This document shows, one piece after another, positions 44,536-53,487 of a DNA stretch of 64,000 nucleotides. The stretch spans positions 3,658,001 to 3,722,000 of the forward strand of contig NZ_CP109090.1 in the NCBI RefSeq assembly GCF_035917575.1, given 5' to 3'. The stretch comes from Streptomyces sp. NBC_01788. Lineage in GTDB: Bacteria; Actinomycetota; Actinomycetes; Streptomycetales; Streptomycetaceae. The position numbers and the translations under genes were made by a program. Position 1 is the first letter of the stretch; each line of letters starts with the position of its first letter. Below the pieces are notes generated by a model that was not told the origin of the DNA, ran no database searches, and was given only the letters and a program-made list of their open reading frames with translations.

Positions 44536-46194
44536 TCATCCGGCGCGGCGATGTTGTTTGGGACGAGATCTTTTCTCGACGTACATCCGCTCGTCGGCTG
44601 ATTTCAGCACTTCGTCCGCCGTCATTCCGCAGTGGGCCCACCCGATGCCGAAGCTCGCCCCCACCCGGACGGCCCGGCCCTCGGCGCGGATCGGCTGGAT
44701 GATCTCGTTGCGCAGCCGTACGGCGAGATCCTGGGCGTCGGCCCGGCCGAGGCCGTCGGCGAGGATCACGAACTCGTCGCCGCCGAGCCGGGCCACGGTG
44801 TCGCCGTCGCGCACGCCGTTGCCCAGCCGCCGGGCCACCTCGATGAGCACCGCGTCGCCCGCGTTGTGCCCGAACCGGTCGTTGATCGACTTGAAGCCGT
44901 CGAGGTCGCAGAAGAGGACCGCGAGGCCCTTCGTGCCGTCGTCGTGGTCGCCCTCGGGGGCGACGGTGTGCACGTGGTGGTCGTAGGCGTCGTACGCCTC
45001 GGTGCCCGGCCGGAAGTCGAAGCCGTGGTCGCCGGCGTCGTAGCCGGGGTGGCCGTGTGCGGTGTCCTGCGACTCGGGGTCGCCCGCGTGCGCGGTCTGG
45101 GACCGCCGGCACAGCCGGGAGGACAGGCGGGCACGCAGCTCGGCGGAGTTCGGCAGGCCGGTCAGTGAGTCATGGGAGGCGCGGTGGGCGAGCTGGAGCT
45201 CGCGGCGCTTGCGCTCCTCTATGTCCTCGACGTGGGTGAGCAGGAAGCGGGGCCCGTCGGCGGCGTCCGCGACGACGGAGTTGCGCAGGGACACCCAGAC
45301 GTAGGAGCCGTCGCGGCGGCCCAGCCGCAGCTCCGCCCGGCCGCCCTCCGCCGAGGTCCGCAGCAGGGTGCCTATGTCCTCGGGGTGGACGAGGTCGGAG
45401 AAGGAGTAGCGGCGCATGGCGGAGGCGGGGCGGCCGAGGAGCCGGCACAGGGCGTCGTTGGTGCGCAGGATCCGGCCGTGCTGGTCGCCGCCCATCTCGG
45501 CGATGGCCATGCCGGACGGCGCGTACTCGAAGGCCTGACGGAAGCTCTCCTCGCTGGCGCGCAGGGCCTGCTGCTCGCGTTCCAGGCGTATGAGGGCGCG
45601 CTGCATGTTGGAGCGCAGCCGGGCGTTGCTGATCGCGATGGCCGCCTGGAAGGCGTACATCTGGAGGGCCTCGCGGCCCCAGGCGCCGGGCCGGCGGCCG
45701 TTGCGCGGGCTGTCCACGGAGATCACGCCGAGCAGTTCGCCGGAGGAGCCGCCGGCCCCGCCGGGGACGTCCATCGGCGCGAAGAGCCGGTCGGCGGGGT
45801 GCCACTCGTCCTCGAAGCGCGGCGCGGGCCCGTCGGTGTACCACGTGGGGACGTCGTCGTCGTCGAGGACCCAGCCCTCGGTGTGGGGTATGAAGACCAG
45901 GCCGCCCCACTGCTCGCCCATGGCCAGCCGGCGGTCCCAGGACTCCCGGGAGCCGACGCGGCCGGTGATGAGCGCCTCGGCGGCGGAGTTCCCGGCCAGG
46001 GCGGCGACCACGAGGTCGCCGTCGGCGCGCACGAGGTTGACGCAGGCCAGCTCGTAGCCCAGGCCCTGCACCACGCCGTCGGCGACGGTCTGCAGTGTGT
46101 CCGCGAGGCTTCGCGCGGTGTTCATGTCCGCCATGACCTGGTGCAGTTTCCGCAAGGACGCCAGGCGGACGTACGGCTCCGAGTCGGTCTCCAT
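44536..46194 (-). CDS. cdgB: Diguanylate cyclase CdgB (GAF-PAS-GGDEF)
   Basis: This 552-residue protein synthesises cyclic di-GMP, which in Streptomyces binds BldD and delays development. The GAF domain is at about residues 10-190, the PAS domain at about 215-345 (FRQAFEYAPSGMAIAEMGGD) and the GGDEF domain at about 365-540. The active site reads ARLGGDEFVILADGLG, with the inhibitory I-site RDGD five residues before it. A loop of about 55 residues in the GGDEF domain (around HAGDPESQDTAHG) is unusually long. Family and context match S. coelicolor cdgB (SCO4281), from memory. ATG 46194 has GGGGAGGG. A BldD-like box lies about 100 bases upstream. Confidence 0.95.
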   Translation of the reverse strand: METDSEPYVRLASLRKLHQVMADMNTARSLADTLQTVADGVVQGLGYELACVNLVRADGDLVVAALAGNSAAEALITGRVGSRESWDRRLAMGEQWGGLVFIPHTEGWVLDDDDVPTWYTDGPAPRFEDEWHPADRLFAPMDVPGGAGGSSGELLGVISVDSPRNGRRPGAWGREALQMYAFQAAIAISNARLRSNMQRALIRLEREQQALRASEESFRQAFEYAPSGMAIAEMGGDQHGRILRTNDALCRLLGRPASAMRRYSFSDLVHPEDIGTLLRTSAEGGRAELRLGRRDGSYVWVSLRNSVVADAADGPRFLLTHVEDIEERKRRELQLAHRASHDSLTGLPNSAELRARLSSRLCRRSQTAHAGDPESQDTAHGHPGYDAGDHGFDFRPGTEAYDAYDHHVHTVAPEGDHDDGTKGLAVLFCDLDGFKSINDRFGHNAGDAVLIEVARRLGNGVRDGDTVARLGGDEFVILADGLGRADAQDLAVRLRNEIIQPIRAEGRAVRVGASFGIGWAHCGMTADEVLKSADERMYVEKRSRPKQHRRAG

Positions 46195-46294
46195 GCTCGC
46201 CCTCCCCCCGAGACCTCGCCAGCGAATCAAGGGTGCTGTTCGGCGTATCGTCTGCGCATTCTCAGCCACTGAATCACAGCGCGAAGCCCACTCG

Positions 46295-46308
46295 GTACAC
46301 AGGGTCAA
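46295..46308 (-). promoter_or_regulatory. BldD-box-like site upstream of cdgB
   Basis: GTACACAGGGTCAA matches the consensus TNACNC(A/T)GNGTNAN at all defined positions except the first. BldD is known to control cdgB in S. coelicolor. The site lies 101 bases before the cdgB start. Confidence 0.65.
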
Positions 46309-46322
46309 CAATTCACAGCTCT

Positions 46323-46338
46323 TGTGACTCAAGTCACA
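46323..46338. promoter_or_regulatory. Perfect 16-bp inverted repeat upstream of cdgB
   Basis: TGTGACT-CA-AGTCACA is perfect over 7-bp arms. It lies 15 bp beyond the BldD-like box and could bind a separate regulator. Confidence 0.45.
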
Positions 46339-46510
46339 GATGAACGTGAACAATTGAGCGCGGTTTCTGTCTTTCCCCTGTGCGTTTGATGAACGCGGGC
46401 CACGCGGCTGTGGGGACATGATGCACGACTTGCTCGGCCGCTGGTCCTAGGTCCCGGTTCGGGCCCGGGTCCGATGCGGCGGTGGCGGGCCGGTGGTTAG
46501 CGTTCCGTGT

Positions 46511-47131
46511 GTGTTGAACACTTCCTCCGTGCCGCCCGCCCCCTGTCCCAACGCCTCCGCCGAGCCGGCTCCGCTCGGGCGGCAGGGACCGCCGTCCGGG
46601 CATGCTGAGGGGGTGACCGACGAGGAGTTCCGTGCCGCGATGTCCAGGCTGGCCGCCGGTGTGGTCCTGGTGACCGCGCAGGAGCCGTCGCTGGACCCGG
46701 ACGACCCGCGGGCTCCGGCCGGCGAGGACGCGGGCATGACGGCGACGGCGTTCATGTCGGTGTCCCTGGACCCGCCACTGGCCCTGGTCAGCGTGCGCGA
46801 GGGCTCCCGCATGGACGACCTGCTCGCCGAACAGCCCCTGTGGGCGGTCTCGGTCCTCGCCGACAGCCAGCACGCCATCGCCGGCCGCTTCGCCATGAAG
46901 GGCCGGCTCAGCGACCGCCTGCTGTTCCGGGACCTCCCCCACACCCGCGGCGAGGTCTCCGGCGCCCCCCTGCTGACCGGCGCCCTGGCCACCCTGGAAC
47001 TGCGCACCGAGCAGCGGGTGCGGGCGGGCGACCACACCCTGGTCATCGGCCGCGTCCTGACGGCCCGCCTGCCCGGCACGAACGACGAACCCCTCATGTA
47101 CTACCACGGCCGCTACCGCCACCTGCGCTGA
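46511..47131 (+). CDS. Flavin reductase family protein
   Basis: This 206-residue protein has a FMN-binding split barrel: RAAMSRLAAGVVLVTA opens the domain, TATAFMSVSLDPPLALVSV is the typical strand pair, and SQHAIAGRFAMKGRL with the MYYHGRYRH ending complete it. Such proteins use NAD(P)H to reduce flavin, often for a partner monooxygenase, but none is beside it. TAGCGT ends 7 nt before GTG 46511, a leaderless pattern that decides the start. A shorter start at GTG 46613 is also possible. It is divergent from cdgB. Confidence 0.88.
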   Translation: MLNTSSVPPAPCPNASAEPAPLGRQGPPSGHAEGVTDEEFRAAMSRLAAGVVLVTAQEPSLDPDDPRAPAGEDAGMTATAFMSVSLDPPLALVSVREGSRMDDLLAEQPLWAVSVLADSQHAIAGRFAMKGRLSDRLLFRDLPHTRGEVSGAPLLTGALATLELRTEQRVRAGDHTLVIGRVLTARLPGTNDEPLMYYHGRYRHLR

Positions 47132-47245
47132 CGCAAGGACCGCATCCGGTGTCCGGCTACCGCCGAGCCGGGCTGCCGTCCGTCAGCGCGCTGTGCCCGG
47201 CCATCGCCCGGTCGCGTCGGCGTCCCGTCGGCGGCGTGACGCCGG

Positions 47246-47683
47246 TCAGCCCCAGTCCTTTCCCGAGCGTCCCCGTTTCGTCTGCGAGCGTTGCTTCTTC
47301 TCGCGCAGCCGGCGCTCGTTGATGCCGCGTGGGATGCGGGTGGGTCTGCGGGGCCTGGGCGGGGGCGCGGTCGCCTCGGCGAGGAGCGCGGCGAGGCGCA
47401 CGGCGGCCGCCTCGCGGTTGCGCCACTGGGACCGGTGCTCGGAGGCGCGCACGCTGATGACGCCGTCGACGAGCCGGTCCGCGAGGCGTTCGAGGGCGCG
47501 CTGCTTCCACACCTCGGGCAGCGCCTCGGTGTTGGCGAGGTCGAAGCGCAACTCCACCTGGGAGTCCGTGGTGTTGACATGCTGGCCGCCGGGCCCGGAG
47601 GACCGCGAGAAGCGCCAGGCCAGTTCGGCCTCGGGGAGCGCGACGGAGCCGCGGATGAGATGGGGACCGGACATGTCGTCCAT
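47246..47683 (-). CDS. arfB: ArfB-type aminoacyl-tRNA hydrolase / ribosome rescue factor
   Basis: This 145-residue protein resembles the RF-1 domain of release factors. The GGQ motif sits in SSGPGGQHVNTTDSQVELRF (residues about 29-48), which hydrolyses peptidyl-tRNA on stalled ribosomes. The C-terminal tail is strongly basic (GINERRLREKKQRSQTKRGR), as in ArfB, which inserts into the ribosomal mRNA channel. It lacks the codon-recognition domains of RF1/RF2. ATG 47683 has GGGGAGGGG upstream; ATG 47674 is a second in-frame Met. Confidence 0.93.
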   Translation of the reverse strand: MDDMSGPHLIRGSVALPEAELAWRFSRSSGPGGQHVNTTDSQVELRFDLANTEALPEVWKQRALERLADRLVDGVISVRASEHRSQWRNREAAAVRLAALLAEATAPPPRPRRPTRIPRGINERRLREKKQRSQTKRGRSGKDWG

Positions 47684-47849
47684 GTTCCCCTCCCCGTCCC
47701 GTCACGTCATCCTGTTTTCGCCGCGGGCGTGTTCGATCCGGGTGGGTAAAAAAGGTAAAGGGACGCGGAACTCGGAGGACCCTCCTCGGCGTTCCTATGG
47801 GTGGCGGTAGCTTCGTCCGCATACGCAACGAGGGAAGGGACTCCCAACA

Positions 47850-48425
47850 ATGGCTGTAAGCCTGTCCAAGGGTGGCAACGTCTCGCTCACCAAGGAGGCT
47901 CCGGGCCTGACCGCTGTCACCGTGGGCCTCGGCTGGGACGTCCGCACCACCACCGGCACGGACTTCGACCTGGACGCGTCCGCGATCGCGGTCAACGCGC
48001 AGGGCAAGGTCTACTCGGACCAGCACTTCGTCTTCTTCAACAACAAGCAGACCCCGGACAACACCATCGTCCACACCGGCGACAACGTCACCGGCGAGGG
48101 CGACGGCGACGACGAGGCGATCAACGTCAACCTCGCCGGGCTCCCCGCCGACGTCGACAAGGTCGTCTTCCCGGTCTCCATCTACGACGCCGAGAACCGC
48201 GGCCAGAACTTCGGCCAGGTCCGCAACGCCTACATCCGCATCGTCAACCAGGCCGGCGGCACCGAGATCGCCCGCTACGACCTGTCGGAGGACGCGGCCA
48301 CCGAGACGGCCATGGTCTTCGGCGAGCTGTACCGCAACGGCGCGGAGTGGAAGTTCCGCGCCGTCGGCCAGGGCTACGCCTCGGGCCTGGTCGGCATCGC
48401 CCAGGACTTCGGCGTCAACGTCTGA
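47850..48425 (+). CDS. TerD family stress protein
   Basis: This 191-residue TerD/TerZ-type protein starts [19 protein letters not shown] and contains [20 protein letters not shown], the calcium-binding region, and [18 protein letters not shown] near the end. TerD-like proteins are abundant in Streptomyces and linked to tellurite, oxidative and phage stress, and to development. It appears single, without the rest of the ter operon nearby. ATG 47850 is preceded by a weak GAAGGGA site. It ends before a strong terminator shared with the convergent peptidase gene. Confidence 0.95.
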   Translation: MAVSLSKGGNVSLTKEAPGLTAVTVGLGWDVRTTTGTDFDLDASAIAVNAQGKVYSDQHFVFFNNKQTPDNTIVHTGDNVTGEGDGDDEAINVNLAGLPADVDKVVFPVSIYDAENRGQNFGQVRNAYIRIVNQAGGTEIARYDLSEDAATETAMVFGELYRNGAEWKFRAVGQGYASGLVGIAQDFGVNV

Positions 48426-48440
48426 CGGACACGGTCCGGC

Positions 48441-48471
48441 GACCACGGCCGGCCGGCGGCCGGCCGTGGTC
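48441..48471. terminator. Terminator between terD and the M1 peptidase gene
   Basis: A perfect 14-bp stem (GACCACGGCCGGCC with GGCCGGCCGTGGTC) closes on a three-base loop. It lies 15 bases past terD and reaches the peptidase stop codon, so it can serve both converging genes. Confidence 0.8.
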
Positions 48472-49885
48472 AGGGACCCGCCGGCCTGCCGTCCCCGTAC
48501 AGCCAGTCGGCCCAGATCCCGGCGAAGTCCGTGTCCGGGGCCTTCTTCTGCACGTAGGCCGTGAAGTCGGCGGTGTCCGCGTTGCCGTGGCGGTGGGCGG
48601 CGGCCCAGCCCCGGACGATGTCCTGGAAGGCCCGGTCGCCGACCGCCTGGCGGATCCTGTGCAGCACCATCGCGCCGCGCTCGTAGACGGGCCGGCCGGA
48701 GATGTGCTCGGCACCGCTGGGCCGCGCGGGCGGAAAGGCCCACACCTCCTCGTTCGCGCCGTCGTCGGTGAAGTAGTCGCCGCGCAGGAGCGCGTCGAAG
48801 GCCTGCTGCGCGGTCCGGCCACCGTGGTCCTCCTCCCACAGCCACTGCGCGTAGGTCGCGAAGGCCTCGTTCAGCCACATGTCCCGCCAGCTCTTCGGGG
48901 TGACCGAGTCCCCGAACCACTGGTGGACGAGTTCGTGGACGAGGGTCACGATGTCGGGCGTGCCGGGGAAGACGGGCCGGTTCTGGGTCTCCAGGGCGTA
49001 ACCGGCGTCCTCGCGACGTCCGACGACCGCGCCGGTGGACGAGAAGGGATACGGGCCGAAGCGCCGCTCCGCCCACTCGACGACCTCGGGGATCCTGGCC
49101 AGCGCGGCCCGGCTCTCCCGCGCCTGGGACGGCTCGACGGCGACGTACACGGGCAGGCCGCTCCTCGTGGTGGAGCGGGTGATCTCGAACCGGCCGATCG
49201 CGACCATGGCCAGATAGCTCGCCATCGGCTCGGCGGTGTGCCACCGGAACGTCGTACGCCCCCCGCTGGTCGTCTCGCTCCTCAACTCACCGTTGGAGAC
49301 GGCCCGCAGCCCCTCGGGCACGGTGACCGCGATGTCGTACGCGGCCTTGTCGGACGGGTGGTTGTTCCCCGGGAACCACGCCATCGACCCGACCGGCTCG
49401 CCGAGGGCGAGCGCACCGTCGGCGGTGGGCAGCCAGCCCTCCCGCGATCCGTCGGGGTCGACGACGACCTGCGGGCTCCCGGAATAGCGCACCGTCGTAC
49501 TGAACGTCTCCCCCTTCAGCAGATCGTCGTGCGGCCGCACGGTGAGTTCCTGCCCGGCCCGGCTGAACCAGGCGGCCTTCCCCGCCACCGTGACGCTCCG
49601 GACGTCGAGCCCGCTGAGATCGAGGTCGAAGGCGGACAGGTCCTTGGTCGCCCGGGCGGTGATGACCGCCGTACCCGTGAGATGACGCCGGTCCGGGTCG
49701 TAGTCGAGGGTCAGGCCGTAGTGGCTGACGTCGTACCCGCCGTTGCCCGCCCTGGGGAAGTACGGGTCCTGTACGCCGGTCCCGCCCGGGGTGCCCCGGA
49801 CGCCGCCGCCGCACCCGGCCAGCGTCAGCACGAGCAGGGCGCAGCCGGCCGCGGCGGTCCGGGCGAACGGGGCGGATCGATACAC
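48470..49885 (-). CDS. M1-family metallopeptidase lipoprotein
   Basis: This is a secreted lipoprotein of 471 residues with a lipobox LAGC at about residue 25. The peptidase domain has HELVHQWFGDSVTPKSW and the downstream Glu in WLNEAFATYAQW, giving the HExxH-18-E zinc set of M1 aminopeptidases. The usual GAMEN exopeptidase motif is replaced by LETQNRP, common in actinobacterial members. The N-terminal beta domain is intact. It likely trims peptides at the cell surface. GTG 49885 was chosen because TAGGAT ends 7 nt upstream; an ATG at 49921 reaches into the divergent promoter. Confidence 0.9.
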   Translation of the reverse strand: MYRSAPFARTAAAGCALLVLTLAGCGGGVRGTPGGTGVQDPYFPRAGNGGYDVSHYGLTLDYDPDRRHLTGTAVITARATKDLSAFDLDLSGLDVRSVTVAGKAAWFSRAGQELTVRPHDDLLKGETFSTTVRYSGSPQVVVDPDGSREGWLPTADGALALGEPVGSMAWFPGNNHPSDKAAYDIAVTVPEGLRAVSNGELRSETTSGGRTTFRWHTAEPMASYLAMVAIGRFEITRSTTRSGLPVYVAVEPSQARESRAALARIPEVVEWAERRFGPYPFSSTGAVVGRREDAGYALETQNRPVFPGTPDIVTLVHELVHQWFGDSVTPKSWRDMWLNEAFATYAQWLWEEDHGGRTAQQAFDALLRGDYFTDDGANEEVWAFPPARPSGAEHISGRPVYERGAMVLHRIRQAVGDRAFQDIVRGWAAAHRHGNADTADFTAYVQKKAPDTDFAGIWADWLYGDGRPAGP

Positions 49886-49925
49886 GCGCGCGATCCTATG
49901 CGGGGCACATGACACCATCACCTAC

Positions 49926-50426
49926 GTGCTCGACATCGGCTACGCCCTCTCCAACCGCTTCCCCGACCCGCCGCAGACGGACTACCGCCGCGCGGACGTG
50001 CACGCGCTGCGGCACGACCTGTTCTGCGGCGACGTCTACCTGGCCGACACCGAGTCGGACCGCGAACTGGCCACGGCCTGGGGCTGGGTGCCCGTGCTCG
50101 ACTTCGCCTGGGCCCTGTGCGACATCGTCGAGCGGCTGGACCGGGACCCGGCCGGGTCCCGCGCCTCCCGTCCGCAGCGGGCGGAGCTGGACTTCACCGA
50201 GTCCACGGACCGCATGCTCTTCGAGCGCCGCTTCGGCTGGGTCGACATAGAGTCCGACTGGATGCCCGCCGAGGAGCCCCCGCTGTCCTTCTCGCACACG
50301 GCGCTGCGCCGTGAGGCCCGTGACTTCCTGCACGACCTCGTGGCCGACCTGTGCGACCTGCACGAGGATCTGGCGGAGAACCCGGCGATCTGGACCCTCC
50401 AGGCCAGCTACCCGCGCGTCTCCTGA
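49926..50426 (+). CDS. Hypothetical conserved protein
   Basis: This 166-residue protein has no domain I recognise. Features include DIGYALSNRFPDPPQTDYRR near the start, WGWVPVLDFAWALCDIVERL, a central acidic region and a helical end (EARDFLHDLVADLCDLHEDLAE). There is no signal peptide or membrane helix. GTG 49926 has a CACCAT -10-like box ending 7 nt before it; this is weaker than the other leaderless promoters in this window. It is divergent from the peptidase gene, whose start is only 41 bases away. Confidence 0.75.
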   Translation: MLDIGYALSNRFPDPPQTDYRRADVHALRHDLFCGDVYLADTESDRELATAWGWVPVLDFAWALCDIVERLDRDPAGSRASRPQRAELDFTESTDRMLFERRFGWVDIESDWMPAEEPPLSFSHTALRREARDFLHDLVADLCDLHEDLAENPAIWTLQASYPRVS

Positions 50427-50479
50427 GCCTCTCCCCCGGAGCCTCCCTCTCTTGAGCCGCCCCCCTCTTCCCGGCCCTC

Positions 50480-51157
50480 TCAGCCCTCCACCCTGATCCC
50501 CAGCTCCGCCGCCAGCACCGGCGCCAGGTCCAGGAGCTGACCGGTGCTGATCACCGCGCCCGCCAGCCGGTCGAGGCCGCGCGCGATGTCCAGGGACGAG
50601 GCGCCCCGCAGGTCCACGTCCGAGAGCGTCGCCGCGCTGAAGTCGACGCCCTTGACCACGCAGTCCGCAAACTCCACCCGCTCCAGCCGGGCGCCCCCGA
50701 AGTCCGGCTCGACGAGGACACAGCCCTCGAAGACGACGTCCCGCAGCCGGGCCCTGCGCAGGTTCAGGTAGTCGATCTTGCCGCCGCGGATCCACACGCG
50801 CTCCAGGACCGCGCCGTGGCACTGCACACCACCGAGGCGGGCGTCGACCACCTCCACATCGCGCAGGGTCGCCTCGGCGAGATCGCTGCCGACACCCCGT
50901 ATGCCGGTGAGGACCGAGTCCAGGAAGCGGGCGTGGCGCAGCGACGTGTCGTCCAGCGCGCAGCCCCCGAGCGCGCAGTCCAGGAAGCGGGCACCCGCCC
51001 CGTCCTGCCCGGCGAAGTCCTCCTCCCGGAACTCCAGCCCGTCGTAGTCCCCGTCGGGCGCCAGTCCCCCGCCGCCGTACGCCTCCAGCGCCGGCAGCCG
51101 CACCTCGGGCCGCCGCGCGCCCTTCACCCCGGCCCTGCCGCTCGATCCGCTCACCAT
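50480..51157 (-). CDS. Pentapeptide-repeat protein
   Basis: This 225-residue protein forms a right-handed beta-helix of pentapeptide repeats: segments such as ARFLDCALGGCALDDTSLRH, LAEATLRDVEVVDARLGG, LRRARLRDVVFEGCVLVEPD and LERVEFADCVVKGVDFSAAT repeat roughly every five residues with Leu/Phe at the central position. Function is unknown; some pentapeptide proteins mimic DNA and inhibit gyrase. The last 40 residues form a helical cap. ATG 51157 with GGGGG before it is the start. Confidence 0.9.
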   Translation of the reverse strand: MVSGSSGRAGVKGARRPEVRLPALEAYGGGGLAPDGDYDGLEFREEDFAGQDGAGARFLDCALGGCALDDTSLRHARFLDSVLTGIRGVGSDLAEATLRDVEVVDARLGGVQCHGAVLERVWIRGGKIDYLNLRRARLRDVVFEGCVLVEPDFGGARLERVEFADCVVKGVDFSAATLSDVDLRGASSLDIARGLDRLAGAVISTGQLLDLAPVLAAELGIRVEG

Positions 51158-51283
51158 GCCCCCATGCTGCACCCCGCCACTGACAATGCCCCGGCGCCAC
51201 CCTCTCCGGCCCGTCTCCGGCCGCGCGGCGCCCCTTGCCCATACGAGGATGCGATACCTCCCGATTCATGGTCTTCTGGCCAG

Positions 51284-52783
51284 ATGAGCGTCACCCACAC
51301 AGGTGAATCCTCGTCCCAGGAGACCGACCGGCACCGCTGGTGGGCACTGGTCGTCATCGCTCTCGCGCAGCTCATGGTGGTCCTGGACGCGACGATCGTG
51401 AACATCGCGCTCCCCTCCGCGCAACACGCCCTGCACATGTCCGACGGCAACCGGCAGTGGGTGATCACCGCCTACTCCCTCGCCTTCGGCGGGCTGCTCC
51501 TGCTGGGCGGGCGCATCGCCGACCTGGTGGGCCGCAAGCGCACGTTCGTCGTCGGACTGGCCGGGTTCGCCGTCGCCTCCGCGTTCGGCGGCGCGGCCAC
51601 GTCCTCGGGCATGCTCTACGGCGCCCGCGCCCTCCAGGGCGCCTTCGCGGCCGTCCTCTCCCCCTCCGCGCTCAGCCTGCTCACCACGACCTTCACCCAC
51701 CCCGGGGAGCGCGGGAAGGCGTTCGGCATCTACGGCGCCCTGGCGGGCAGCGGCTCGGCGATCGGCTTCATCGTCGGCGGCGTGCTGACGGAGTTCCTCA
51801 ACTGGCGCTGGTGCCTGTACGTCAACGTGCCCATCGCCGTCGTCGCCGTCCTGGGCGCCCTCACCCTGCTGCGCGACAGACCGGGCCGGACGGACGCCCG
51901 CCTCGACATGCCCGGGGCGGCGCTGGGCTGCGGCGGACTGGTCGCCGTCGTCTACGGGTTCAGCGAGGCGCAACCGCGCGGCTGGACCGATCCGGTGGTG
52001 CTGAGCCTGTTCGCCGTCGGCACGGCGCTGCTCCTGGCGTTCGTGTGGTGGCAGAGCCGGGCGCCGGTGCCGCTGCTGCCGCTGCACGTCCTGCGGGACC
52101 GCAACCGGGCGGGCTGCTTCCTGACCATGCTGCTGGCCGTGGTCGGCATGTTCGGGCTGTTCCTGTTCATGACGTACTACCTGCAGGGGATCCTCGGCTA
52201 CTCGCCGCTGCGGACCGGCCTCGCCTTCCTGCCGATGACCGCCGCGGTCATCACCGGTTCGACGCAGATCTCGGCCCGGCTGCTGCGGCACGTGCCGCCG
52301 CGCGCGCTCATGGTCCCCGGCACGCTCCTGGCCGCGGGCGGCCTGCTGCTCCTGACCCGGCTCAGCGTCGACTCGCACTACGCGAGCGAGGTGCTGCCCG
52401 CGCTGGTGCTGATGGGCCTCGGCATGGGCCTGACCTTCATGCCGGTGTTCGCCACCGCCACCGCGGGCGTCGCCCCGCAGGACTCTGGGGTGACCTCCGC
52501 GACAGCGAACACCTCGCAGCAGGTCGGCGGTTCGATCGGCACCGCCCTGCTCAACACGCTCGCCACGACCAGCAGCGCCGCCTACGTCACCGCCCATCTG
52601 CGTGGCGGGGCGGACCGGGCCCGGGTGGTGCCGGAGGGCATCGTCCACGGCTACACGGTCGCCATCTGGTGGGCGGCCGCCGTGATGCTGCTGGCCGGGC
52701 TGGTCGCGGGCCTGATGGTGACGGGCAGGGCCCCCAAGCACGGAGCCCCGGCGAAGGCGCCCGTACGCGAACCGGTGGCATGA
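51284..52783 (+). CDS. MFS transporter, DHA2 drug exporter family
   Basis: This 499-residue inner-membrane protein has 14 predicted helices. The DHA2 signatures are LDATIVNIALPSAQ in helix 1, the A-loop GGRIADLVGRKRTFVVG, and GSGSAIGFIVGGVLTEFLNW in helix 5 (motif C). The charged C-terminus is short. It likely exports an antibiotic or dye using the proton gradient; no adjacent regulator is seen. ATG 51284 follows Trp/Pro-rich DNA with no clear ribosome site. An upstream frame is open but unlikely to be coding. Confidence 0.92.
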   Translation: MSVTHTGESSSQETDRHRWWALVVIALAQLMVVLDATIVNIALPSAQHALHMSDGNRQWVITAYSLAFGGLLLLGGRIADLVGRKRTFVVGLAGFAVASAFGGAATSSGMLYGARALQGAFAAVLSPSALSLLTTTFTHPGERGKAFGIYGALAGSGSAIGFIVGGVLTEFLNWRWCLYVNVPIAVVAVLGALTLLRDRPGRTDARLDMPGAALGCGGLVAVVYGFSEAQPRGWTDPVVLSLFAVGTALLLAFVWWQSRAPVPLLPLHVLRDRNRAGCFLTMLLAVVGMFGLFLFMTYYLQGILGYSPLRTGLAFLPMTAAVITGSTQISARLLRHVPPRALMVPGTLLAAGGLLLLTRLSVDSHYASEVLPALVLMGLGMGLTFMPVFATATAGVAPQDSGVTSATANTSQQVGGSIGTALLNTLATTSSAAYVTAHLRGGADRARVVPEGIVHGYTVAIWWAAAVMLLAGLVAGLMVTGRAPKHGAPAKAPVREPVA

Positions 52784-52799
52784 GGCACGAGGGCTGGTG

Positions 52800-53465
52800 C
52801 TAACGCCTCAGCGCGGACAGCGCCTGCCCCGGGTTCCACGGCCTGCCCCGGCCGCCGGCCAGCGGACAGCAGCCCAGGCCGATCAGCACGGCGGCGAAGT
52901 GCCCGAGATCGGTGAAGGTGCGCCCGGTCGCCAGCGACACGGCGTAGAAGGCGAGGACGGCGGTCAGGTACAGGTACCGCCAGGGCCGGGCGATCCGGTA
53001 CGCCAGCACCCCCGCCACCCCGGCCAGGGCGTAACTCACGCCGACGTCCAGGGTGTTGACGGCCGACTCCGGCACCACATGCCGCTGGATCGCCCACAGC
53101 AGGGCGCCCTCGCCGACCAGCGTGGCCAGCACGTGCGCGGTCACGCACACCAGCAGCCAGCGCAGGGTGCCCAGCCAGCGCTCGGCCTGGGCGTGGAAGA
53201 CCGTGTAGAGGACCGCGTACGGCAGCCAGTGGCCGCTGTCGATCCACATGGCGCTGGAGAAGAGCACCCGCACCGGGTCGTGCGACAGCTCGCGCAGGTT
53301 CGTCGAGCGGTGGCGCAGGAAGTGCTGCTCGAACTGCGGCGACATGTGATGCAGGGCCACGGTGGTCAGGAACAGGATCAGCAGCCAGACATAGGTGCCC
53401 GGCGCGCTGCGGACGTACGCCGTCGCCGCCCGAAGCCCACGCCGCATCCGCATGACCCCGCTCAC
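52800..53465 (-). CDS. Rhomboid-family intramembrane protease-like protein
   Basis: This 221-residue integral membrane protein looks like the actinobacterial rhomboid-like (Rhomboid_2) family. The candidate catalytic Ser is in DVGVSYALAGVAGVLAYR and the His in TDLGHFAAVLIGLGCCPL, placed as in the rhomboid dyad. SSAMWIDSGHWLPYAVLYTV is a characteristic loop. Six helices are likely. GTG 53465 was chosen because a CATACT -10 box ends 7 nt before it; ATG 53453 is a further in-frame start. The divergent kinase promoter overlaps its own. Confidence 0.85.
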   Translation of the reverse strand: MSGVMRMRRGLRAATAYVRSAPGTYVWLLILFLTTVALHHMSPQFEQHFLRHRSTNLRELSHDPVRVLFSSAMWIDSGHWLPYAVLYTVFHAQAERWLGTLRWLLVCVTAHVLATLVGEGALLWAIQRHVVPESAVNTLDVGVSYALAGVAGVLAYRIARPWRYLYLTAVLAFYAVSLATGRTFTDLGHFAAVLIGLGCCPLAGGRGRPWNPGQALSALRR

Positions 53466-53472
53466 AGGCGCA

Positions 53473-53480
53473 AGTATGGT
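53473..53480. promoter_or_regulatory. Overlapping divergent -10 boxes
   Basis: CATACT on the minus strand (53473-53478) and TATGGT on the plus strand (53475-53480) overlap by four bases. Each lies 7 nt before a GTG (53465 and 53488), so one core sequence probably fires both leaderless transcripts. Confidence 0.7.
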
Positions 53481-53487
53481 CGTCAGG

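Larger units (their letters stand above)
46195..46510. other. Intergenic region between cdgB and the flavin reductase gene
   Basis: About 316 bases hold a divergent promoter pair: the BldD-like box and an inverted repeat toward cdgB, and a TAGCGT -10 box (46498-46503) for the rightward gene. I see no gene. Confidence 0.5.

Noticed and set aside
48900..48930. Loss of M1 peptidase activity because of a missing GAMEN motif
   Set aside because: The zinc HExxH and Glu residues are intact, and the replacement LETQNRP is usual in actinobacterial members.
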